Shown here in pieces: positions 22,001-34,000 of a stretch of DNA of 64,000 bases. Within the stretch, counting starts at the first letter, position 1, and every line of letters starts with the position of its first letter. Below the pieces are notes generated by a model that was not told where the DNA came from, ran no database searches, and was given only the letters and a program-made list of their open reading frames with translations. The position numbers and the translations under genes were made by a program. The stretch is from Antedon mediterranea (taxonomy: Eukaryota; Echinodermata; Crinoidea; Comatulida; Antedonidae). The stretch is taken from contig NC_092671.1 of NCBI RefSeq assembly GCF_964355755.1, forward strand, positions 7,575,001 through 7,639,000, given 5' to 3'.

Positions 22001-25000
22001 TGTATACTCCTTTCAGACAAGTATTGTATATGCCGTTATTGTTGCGGTGGTTTAATGTTCGCAAATTTCGCGATTCACAACCTTTCCGCAAAAATTTCAA
22101 CTCGTGAAAATTATGCCATATACATTGTATTGTATTACGATCATTTGTATACAATCAGTCCAATTCATCAACCAGGGGGGAGAGAGGGGGGGGGGGGGTA
22201 GTGGGAGAAACAATAGATTAGGTTTTTAATTTTAGTGCTTCATTTACTTTTTTCAAGACTTGCACCTTACCCTTTATTAAATAATTTGCAATACACATGA
22301 TCATGTGTACAAGCTCACTAATGGGTAATACTACTATATTTTTACTTCTTGCTAATTTGTAGTATTACCAAGACGCTGTCTCTTATGGATGTGTTATACA
22401 GTGTCTATGAAATTTATACAAAATTTAATAGTACTATATTCTGCATTTTTTCCATTAACACATGGCTTCCTGAAATCACTCAGTAGCAGCAGATTAAACC
22501 ATAAATTGATTTTATATATTAAAATTAAAAAAAGAATGAATATTGTTTTGCTGTGTATTTTTACAGTAAGCTTTAAGAGTAAGTAACTGGTTATCCTAAA
22601 TCTTATCTTCTAAATAAAAAAAAAATTAATACCCATCATATTTTAGTAAATTCTGCTCATTACTGTACCCTTCATTGACATACCTAAGCTTAGATAAATT
22701 GTCAAAAAAAATTAACCGTCAATGAAATAAACCAGTCCAACAACCAATGACATTGGTTTATTAGTCGGATCAATAATAATAAAAATAATAATATTAAACA
22801 TGAAATAATAATTACTTTGTACTTGCATACTGTACTTAGATATGTTTTGTTTTGGTAACTAATGTGTGTTTTTTCCTAAATTTTAAAAATTAATATTTTA
22901 AATTAACATGCAGTAGACTCAATAGATTAAATTAGCGCCAAAAAAAAAGACCCAATTTCCTCGAAATAATAACTCCTTGGATAATTATTCAAACTCAGTT
23001 ATACATTGATTAGGGTTTTTTTTTCAATTAATTTTATACACGTACCTTATTACAATCACTTTAAGTCTTGATAAATAATCATTCACTGCAGTACATCAAT
23101 CATTATTGTGTCTACTACAGTGCCTTCCTTCTAAAAAAATCAGAGACTAGTTATTTATAAAAGAGAACATATGTCCTAATTTATAGTGGGAAGGAAAGAA
23201 TGTTATTGAGCATCATCCACACTTAAGCTCTGTCTACATTATCAAACTAATTTGACAAAAAAAAAGTGTGATGTGCCCAAATTTGCTAGTGATATGCCCA
23301 AAGATGTTAGTGTGGACAGAGCTTAAGAACCGATACATAAAATACAGTTTTAATAAACCCCAATTGATTCTGTTATCGGTCACCAAAACCGTTTTAAAGG
23401 GTGTTTCACATCACCTGTGCTCCAGTTCAGGTTTGTGTCAGATGGCAAGTACAGCATTAATTGTACCACACAGCTTTGTGCATATCGAGTAAAAAGAATG
23501 GCGCATAGCCATGTTGAAAATCGTAAAAATGAAAATTAAGATACAATTTTATTTACCAAAACTGTTAAAAGATGGGGCTTATAGAATAATACATTTGGTT
23601 TATACACAAAATATTAATTACTCTATAAAATCCAAGGTCCAAAATGTAACCCATATATTTAATCTTATCTAAGGGGCTGGTTTCACAAACTTCAAACTTT
23701 ATTGATGGGCTTATGCCACAATTAGAGCTTATACCATGTCAGTATAAAATTATGCACTAGTTCATAAAGCTATGTCTACACTATTAAACTTTACGTGACA
23801 AAAATGTGCCCATATATGGACATGATGATGTCATATCACTACTATATTTGGGCATATTACTACCATATTGGGCACATCACACTGTTTTTGTCAAACTAGT
23901 TTGATTGTAGACAGAGCTTCTATGGAAGACATAGTTTATTACAGGTTAGGTTTAAAGATGTATTGTCCCTATGAAAACTAATTTTTTTAAATTTTTTTGT
24001 TGAATATGCCATTGTAATGTCACATAATAATTATTGACTTCGACCAAAAATAGGATCGGAAAAAAATGTATTTACCTGAAAAAAATAGAATTTAAAGCAA
24101 AAAATGGTCAAATTGGCTGCCAGCCATTGGATTTTTGGTTGAATTTAACCATTTATCATGTTATTTTATAAGTGAAAACATTATTTTTCAGGTTTTTTTT
24201 TTCTTGATTAAAACTACAAAATAACCTATTCAAAGTCTAATTTAATTAATCTTCATTTTTCCTGTTTTTGGGGGAACAATACATCTTTAAGAGAGATCCC
24301 ATATTTTATCTGTACTGAAATTGTTCTCATCTAATTAAAAACAAAAGTGTTTATTAGTGATGACTGTGGCTTCACAGACATTTTATATTAGAAATTCACA
24401 ACTACAGTAATGAGTGTGTACATTTGTCTGGTTTTTTCTTTATTGCATTAACATTTTCATTTCAAGAAATTTTTAAAACGTAGTTATTATATTATTGTAT
24501 TGTCAATGTAATTGACATCAATTATCACACTACTGAAATCTAATAATTATTATATGTCCGTGCGTTATATGCTGGTACTACTAATACTATACTACAACTA
24601 TTATGTGAACATGTACAGTATGTTGTTAATGAATAATTTTTGTGCTTACAAATATTTAGTAGGATAGTTTAGGTTTGATTATGGAAAGCAATGAGAGAGT
24701 TTATTATGTGTTTAATAATGTACAGTATAATACACCAGACACCAAATTCAGTTTTTTTTGCAAAATAGGAATTTTGTTTTATGCGGAAAATAATTTTTGT
24801 TAAAGGTGTAATAATTTGATAATCGCACAACTTTTGATTGAACAGTTAACTGTACTACTGCAATGAGAATGTATGCTTCTAGGTGCAGTCAATGTAGGCG
24901 GTCGAAAAAGACATTCTAACAAGAGGATGCTGAACTCTGGAGATCAAAGAGTTTATCTGTGACTGCAACACGATCAGTTCCACGCCTCTTAACTTACAAT

Positions 25001-28000
25001 GCGCGCCATGGAGAACATGTACCTCTTAACAGACACCACGTTGCGAAGAATATGTACATAGTACAGTACTCTTGGTTTTTGTCACAGCCAGACATAAGAT
25101 CAAAGGACTGTTTTGTTACGAGTTCTTATCTTGGCAAAGGCGAGCTCAGTGTTCTGTTAGATTGCCTGGGTTGGAAGACATTTACATACTGTAGCTTACA
25201 GAAATTTTGGATAGACCCCTCTACACTCAATCTACAATTTTCTGAGCTGAGTCTCTCAACTCAGTCTACCCGTAAATAATGTATATCAATATCATTATTA
25301 TTGATGTAATATATGCAATATTTTTTTCTTTTTTCAGTACTGGAATGTTCTTGCTTTGGATGGCAGTAACTGGCAGAAAGTTGATCTTTTTAACTTCCAA
25401 ACGGACATTGAGGTTAGTATGAATAAATATTTTACACCGTTGGCCAATTTCCACCTACAGTCTCTGTGTTGTTTTCCAGGAATGAAGTATAAGCTTTTAA
25501 CACACTAGGTTACATTCAGGAAGTCTGTAAGTAATTTGGTAGAAGATCTTCCCCAGACTGCAAGAGATCGTGGATTCAGTAATAACTATAAATCATTTTT
25601 TTGTGTGGATTTTACGGAAAACTCATTCTATAGACAAGAAAAGACGGCAACCAGGCTATTAATTGAAGGGGTACATTTTCTGGGTACATTTTCTGGCTGC
25701 CTTAGACATGTCCAGAGTCCTCAGTCTTGTAGAATTGGTGGCATTCTGGCTGCCTCGGACATGTCCACATGCCTTTGTCTTGTATTCACTAATCAGTCAT
25801 GAATTTGTGGCATTCTGGCTGCCTCAGACATGTCCAAAGGCCTCGGTCCTGTATTCACTAATCATTCATGAATTTGTGGCATTCTGGCTGCCTTGCACAT
25901 GTCCAGAGGCCTTGGTCCTGGATTCACTAATCAGTCATGAATTGGTGGCACTCTAGCTGCCTTGAAAATGTCTAGAGTAAAAGCTTCTATGTTGACTGTA
26001 AACTGTGAACCAGAAATTGATTCAGTTCAATTTGCAGTAAGAATAATAATTAGTACTTCTAGTATTGTAGACTTTAGATTGAAAGGTTAAATCATTAATA
26101 TAATAAATTGAAAATTAAAATGATATTTCTTATGTTGTGCATTCTAAAAGAGCGTTATCTACAGGAACATGCCTAGCCTGTCAGTGATATTATATTAATA
26201 TTATTGGTCCACACCAACTACGCACAGATGCGAGTGAGGCATTGGTAAAACAATTCCTTACCATTATGACAATTCTTAGCAGATCTATAGCATGTTATTT
26301 AACATGCAGCAGCAGCATCTAGACTATAAACATACAATTGATCCATATAGTGCATGTATGTCCTTACAAATGATATATGCAGTCAAATTAAGATAGTCAT
26401 TAAACACAGCAAAATGTTAAATAGCAATCAGTTTTATAAAGGTAAAAAAAAGAACATTTCCATTCAAACAGTTGTTTTAACAACAGTTATATTTTTCCAC
26501 AATTTTATTATCTCAAATTTATAACGTGGATCTATTTATTTTTTTTCATTTATATATAAAAAGTAGCAAGTATTTTTTTTGTAATTCTACATCTACATTA
26601 AAGTTCATTGCATATTTGAAATTGTAAATTTGAAATGCAATATACTTATAGTATTTCTTTACTATAAGTAGTAAAAGCTTATCACTTAAATGTAAATAAT
26701 AATTGTTACTAAAATGAAAGAATTTGAGAATAATTTTGTTGCAATAGTAATAATTAAGAATATAGATTAGAATATACAGTACACATATATCCTGGGCTAT
26801 GTGAACTTTATTTACCCTGGAATATTCTGATATTTATTTATATACAGTATTTAACAGGTCATTGAATACTTCCTGGAATACACGGCTTTGTAGATAAAAT
26901 ATACTTTACTTACACTGTTAGTTCACCCATCTTCTATTCTTGAACACATTTCGTACAACCAGTGGCATAGCTAAACCCAGGGGCTTATGGGCCCCTAAGC
27001 AGTGCCCCGAGGAAAAAACAGGCATTAAAATATGTTGAAAGAGGCTAAAAACGTCCGAGGCCTCCATTGTTGGAGGGCCACTTAGGGTTCCTAAACCAGG
27101 GGCCTCTGGTCTCTATGTTAAGATCTCAGCACAGAGTTTTTTTATAGCTGAAATATACTGTAAATTAGACATTTTATTCTTCTGTAAACTGTAAATAATA
27201 ATAATAACATAGTAAAAATCACTTTAGGCCTATAGCAAATTTATTATGCAAAAGTAATTAATATTTGTTTCATTATTTTTTTAAATGCATAGGGTCCTGT
27301 AGTTGAGAATCTTTCCAAAAGATGTGGTGGATTTCTGAAGCAGTTGAGTCTACGAGGATGTCAGAGCATTACAAATGATGCCATGCGGTACGTTAATCAC
27401 CTCCTGTGTCCCCTCTAATCTGTGTCAATACAGTGTTTCCAGTGGAATTGCTGTTGAATTTGAACAGTTCAAGAAAATGTCTACACTATCAAACTAGTTT
27501 GACAAGAAAAGTGTGATGTGCCCAAATATGGTAGTGATATTCCCAAATATGGTAGTGATGTGACATCACCATATCCATATATGGGCATATCACTATTTTG
27601 TCACATTAAGTTTTATTGTGTAGACAGAGCTTTAGAATAATATGAGGGTACATTCATACTGTATTATAGAATATTGAGCCATTTTGGACATTATTTTCTA
27701 AAATTTTAAAAAATTGTGTGCATAACATTTCTTTTCAATATGAAATATCTCACCTTTCGCATATCTTAATATTCCATGGCTTAAATGTCAAAGTTAAGCC
27801 TATTGAATTACTGTCTTTCTTTACTTTAAATCCATGCCTTAATTATCATATTCTTTTATTCCGTTTAATGCTACGAATCTTGATGTTTTTGTTTTTCATA
27901 TCCTTTTTAGCTTACATTTGTTAGTCTGCGGTTATTGTACATAGTTGAATTAATGAGATACATTTTTCATTTTATTCATTTATTTAGTCAAATTATGTTT

Positions 28001-31000
28001 CTAGCATAGCATAACATTTTAATTCTTATGTCCAGGTGAAATTGTAATGCTATCTCTAAACTAATTAATTGATTCTATGATAGAATTGAAACTTCTTTCT
28101 TTATTCATTATTTATAATTACTTGGTTAGCATGAACAGTTCTGCGAAATGTTTTTTTCTCAATATTAAATTAGTTTTCTTAAAATGAATGGAATCATGTT
28201 TTGCTTACCTGGAAAAATAGTTGTCTTTCTCCCTTCAGTGAAGGAGATTGAAGAAATTTGGCTGTGGATCATGCAATTTTCTATGTGGATGTTCTATTTA
28301 AATACAAATTTTTTGTTTGTTCAGGTGGCATGGCCAATGTTGGTTTATCCATGTAATATAGTGATACTGTACTATTAGTTGGCTAGCAGCAGCAGCATCA
28401 CTTTCTGTAATTTTCAAAAACAGCGTCATGACCATGGTTGATGCCCCTTCCTTTCTTTGCCCTTTTCTACCAGCTATATCTTTCAGTAAATATATATAGG
28501 TCGCAGGTTCAAATCCCGCAAGAGACATTTTTTCATACAACTAAAAATATAGAACTTTCGTCGATGAGCTATGCTCGACGCAATCATGAGATCATGTTTC
28601 GAATATGAGCACTGTTTAGTAATTTGACAGTATTATATGTAGGACTGTATCGATATCTATCTTTAGCTGCAACACAATAATCTTAAATAGTTCTATTTCT
28701 ATGTACTATATGACATTTTGCACAAATAGTGAGAATTTCATGTATCATTTGTAAATTAGTCATTTATACTATTAGTTGCCGTGCTTTGAACCTTCCTCTA
28801 ATAAAAATAGCTCATTAGCATAAACCATTAGTCTTCCGGGATTATTATCAACCTGATCATTAAATTTATCTAGTCACATCAAGGATCACATAAACTTTCA
28901 AAATCATTTCTAAAATAGAAATTCAAATAATATTCAACATTTTTTTTGTATGCTTAATTAATTAATAACAAAATTAATAACTTTTTGTACGTGAGAATTG
29001 AAAAAAATAGTAGGTTGCTGTTGTTAAGTTGGTATATAGACCAACTGTATTGCTCTTAGGATTGCCTCATTTGCATAAGTGCTTTTTGTTGTAAAATTGA
29101 AAGCTTGGTATAGTATTATCATCAATAACAAGACTCATTTTGCTCAGGGTGTAAGATAGTAGAGTCTGATCACAGAAGATAGGATGGGTGTTAACTGTTA
29201 GTTCATTATTTAGAGAGGAACATTTATGTAATGACAATATGTGCAGGACATATTATGAGGAAAGGTATTTGACACTAATGATTCTGGACTATGCTCATAT
29301 TGTATTCATAAAACAGTGATATTTAAAAAGAACAATGGAACCTATATACAATACTAGTAAGAGGACACCTTCAGGATCAAACAAGTGTCCCATAATAGAG
29401 GTGTTTCCTGAATAGGGGTTGGCAAAATGTGTCCCCGGAATAAAGTTAGGGATAGGGATGTCCCCTAATGAATAGGGATGTCCACTGAATAGGGATGTCC
29501 ACTGAATAGGGATGTCCACTGAATAGGGATGTCCACTGAATAGGGATGTACCCTGAATATTGATGTCCCCTGAATAAGATGTCCCCTGAATAGGGGTGTG
29601 TCCTGATGAATAGGATGTCCCTTGAATAAGGATGTTCCTTAGGGTTGTTCCAATAAGTTTCTACTGTAATAAGTTAAATAATGATAAATTATTTTCACTG
29701 ATACACAGTTTCTTCATTAATCATATCGAAAAAATCAATTTCTATTTTTTTTGCTTTTTCAGAACATTTGCGCACAATTGTCCAAATATAGAAGAACTAA
29801 ATCTTGAAAACTGTAAGAAAATTGGTGATCCAACGTGTTCTAGTCTAAGTAAATATAGCAAGAAGCTAAAGTACCTTGCATTGGAGTCGTGTACGTCCGT
29901 CACAGACACAGGGTTAAAATCACTAAGGTATGTACAGTAAACTCTATCCACAAGAAAATAGCAAAATGATTTTTAAAAAGATCTATTTTTTTTTTATACA
30001 ATAACACGTATGCAGTGCTTCCTTGTATACCTAAGATGGTAAGTATAAATATGTAAATTACTTGTACTCAGCAACCCAGCATAAATCAAATTAAATTCCG
30101 AGAAACAGACATTTTAAAAACAGTATTGATTTATGGTTATTATAACTTCATACTTTATCATATATTAATATATAACGCACCTACTTACTTATTGTGTGCC
30201 CTGCATTATTTGGATCCATTCAAAATAATGTACGTCGGGAATATGATACTCCGTATCGAAATTCTGGGCATATTTTAAAAAATATTTTTAATGTACAGTA
30301 CCTTTAATATTCACAGTAGGTGTGTTATAAAATGTTGTTTTTTTTAAATATTTCTTTTATGAAATTACTGTGTGTTTACCAACTAGTTAAATATACCAGT
30401 ACATCTTTTAACGAATGAAAATATTCCATCCATTGCACTCGTAAACATTTATTATTTATATACAGTTTCCTTGTGTATAGATATGTCATTAAAACTAATA
30501 TCAATACATTTTATAGCATTTGAATTCTTAAATTTTAAATTTTCATTTTTTTAATGTTTTTTTTTTTAAATTTTAACTCGCAATTATTCAACACAAACAA
30601 AATTGTTAAATAAGAATAATTTGTAAACCTCTCTCATGAAGTTTACAGTACTGTGTGTGTTTGCCATTGTAGATGGAAACCCAGACATTTTGGATTTATA
30701 AGCAAATTTGTTATGCAGAGATTCTACCCAATAGCTGCCACCAAAGAAGTTATAACACAAGAATCTCCTGTTCGTCCGAAGCGCGTAACAATTTTGAAAG
30801 GCATTGTGGGATAGAATAGAGCTAATGGGTGGCGCCATTGAGCCATGGAGAAGCGCGCCCGCATCAAATTAGAAAGTCAAAATCATAGAGGGGGTCTGCT
30901 AATACTATAGGGGGGATAGAGTAATTGACTGAGCCCTCTATAGGAATTAATAGTTTCGACTTCCTAGTTTGGAGGGGGCGCTGCTCCATGCTATGAAATG

Positions 31001-34000
31001 GCGTCGCCCAGTTTGACCTTTTAACCCTGTACTTCCAATACTGTGTTTTGAATGCAAATTGAAGAACAGGAGATTTACTCCACTTCCACTTTAATAATTT
31101 CAATATATGCCAAACATACATAATGTAATAATACAGTCTACAGGATGTAATAAACAGTGTATACTAATGTTTTTTTTAAATGCTGAAATAAGATATTGTT
31201 TATTCGTTGTTGCTGTCATTTAGAAGATAATATAATGGCTACTGGGCATATTTCAACTTTAATTTCTCAGAAAAGTATTCGGAAAATATGCTTAAACTTT
31301 GCCCTATCTTACCTCAGGTGATGTTATTTTCAAGGATATTAATGTATAGAATATAATATAAAGTGTATATTAACATTTTATTATAACTAGATGGCACGCT
31401 CGCTTCGCTCGCGTACCATCTAGGTCGTGCCCACAGATGGTTCTCGAATACACAGTATTTCCAGCGAGAAAAAAATGGAGATTTCAAATGTACGTACCGC
31501 AGGACTATAATACATTGTCGTTTACAGAAACGAATAAATATACACAATGATTTATGTAGTCAACCAAAATTAGCACCCTGGGAATTACTTCCGAGAGAGA
31601 AACAAAATGAGTCAAATTTTTTTATTTGGACTCATTTAAACAAACCCAATTTGTGTTTTGTATGTAACATTAAGGGTTGAGGGATGGGGGAAGAAGATAG
31701 GTACAAAGAGGAAACATTTTAAAATATATTCTTATCCACTCAGTAACGAAATATTGTTTTTAATGTTTTATAGGCCTATAAATAATATACCACTAAATAC
31801 AGTAAAACATTTACGATTTAATACGGTACTTTGTTAAAACTCTCACTGTCATAGTCGATTGAAATAGTAAAGTACATGTAACGATACACCACTACGACGT
31901 TTATATAATTTTAAATTATTAATTAATACAAACGTTGAGAAGCAACTGTCAGTAATAACGTTTATTTATTTGTATATTATATGTTTATAATCTAACAGTA
32001 GGGCCTACCCACACTCACAGTAATAAAATTTATTTGTATATATTTTTATATTACATCTAACAGTACCAACACTCACAGTAAGAAATTTGCGATTCAAATT
32101 GGGATCAAAAGTGGTTAATACCTTAACAGTATTGTACAGCATTGCAATACTATTTATGTTTATTCTCCAAGGGGGCCCATAAATCTAAATCTATACCTCT
32201 ATGGTTAAACCAAATAATTTGGAATGTTTATTTGTATATTATATGTTTATAATCTAACAGTAGGGCCTACCCACACTCACAGTAATAAAGTTTATTTGTA
32301 TATATTTTTATATTACATCTAACAGTACCAACACTCACAGTAAGAAATTTGCCATTCAAATTGCGATCAAAAGTGGTTAATACCTTAACACAGTATTGTA
32401 CAGCATTGCAATACTATTTATGTTTATTCTCCAAGGGGGCCCATAAATCTAAATCTATACCTGTATTGTTAAACCAAATAATTTGGAATGTTCCATTCAT
32501 CACAAATCAATACATTTGTAAAAACGTATATTTAATGTATCAAAATAGTATTTTTTAAAGAAAATCGGCCTGTCTTCAACATTATGATGCTGTACTCGAA
32601 CTGTTCAACCGGTTTTCAGCTATTAAAAACAATTATCGTAGGAGGAGATAGGAAAATGCGAAGCCTCCTCGCATTTTTGTAGCGGGTATTTTTCAAGATG
32701 GACATCCATTAGACAGTGTATACCACGATCGGAAAACACCCCTATTTGGGGCAAATCGTTGAACCTAAATTCGTTTTAATCGTCAATAACTAATTATCTA
32801 ACTTAATTTAATTAGTAAACAGGGTTACATCAGGTGGTTAAAATCAGTACCGAAAGTACGAACCAACTTTATATACCATCGAGTAAAAATTCTAGAAGTA
32901 AGGCGCGATTTACCGAATTTTGCCCTTACGTAAATTTATATATAGATAATGAAATTAGTGTTACAAGTATTTAAAAACCAATCTATACACCCAGTTTCTG
33001 TTCGGGGATTATAGAGATTCTCAATTGAAAAAATCTCAATTCAGCAATAACGAAACGTTAAGACCTTCCCAACCATATTGTATTGACTTTTGGAAACACA
33101 TGGCATTCCACAAACTTATTTGCCATGTAAAGCTCTGTCTACACTATCAAACTTTAGGTGACAAAAAATGTAATGTGCCAATATATGGACATCATGTCAG
33201 TTATTTAGGAATATCACCTCCATATTTGGGCACATCACACTACTTTTTCCAAACTAGTTTGATGGTGTAGAGAGAGTTTTAGAATCGTTTTTCTGGTAAC
33301 CTTTCTTCTTGATACTGTCACACACAATGTTACAGTCTTAGAACAGAGTAAAGATTTTATTCTCACTTCACTAAAAAGAATGTTGCTTACTTCCAATTTC
33401 GTTATTTTTTTTTTCAGTGATGGAAACTCAAATCTTATTCATTTGAATATTTCCTGGTGTGAAGAAGTAACAGATAATGGTGTTGAAGCTATTGCCAGGG
33501 GCTGTACCAAACTACAACACCTTATTTGTAAAGGATGTTTTAAAGTAAGACGTTCACCATACTGTTATCCAAATATAAGCCCACCCCTGAGCTTAGCCAA
33601 ATGTGTATTCACCATACTGTTATTCAAGTATAAGCCCACCCCTGAGCTTAGCCACATTTGTATTCTTGTTTCATTTAAACAAATTATAATAGACAATAAT
33701 CAAGGAAAAGGCAAAAATCGAAAGTTCATGCCCGCATCTAAACCGAAATACGGGGATACGCCCTTTTCGCTAACCATGGTTTGAACTAATGAACTGCAGT
33801 TAGCACCAGTTGAGTCCTGGCCTTCTCGTAAGATTTCTCTCATAAACATCTGATGCTCGTTTATTTAAGGTTTACAGAAGTTACTCACAGTTGATTACAT
33901 TTATAAATAATTTTGTTATTTATACATTTTGTTTTATGTTAAGCTCTGTCTACACTGATAACAAAATGTGATGTGCCCATACATGGACATGATGATATCA

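Noticed and set aside
24959-25802. Open frames of 106, 88 and 97 codons in F-box gene intron 4
   Set aside because: They overlap a dispersed repeat and a 69-bp tandem array and carry no domain; the genuine exon in this area is 25338-25412.
28490-28530. tRNA gene suggested by a perfect-looking T-arm
   Set aside because: No A-box, acceptor pairing or anticodon arm could be built upstream; only a B-box fragment is present.
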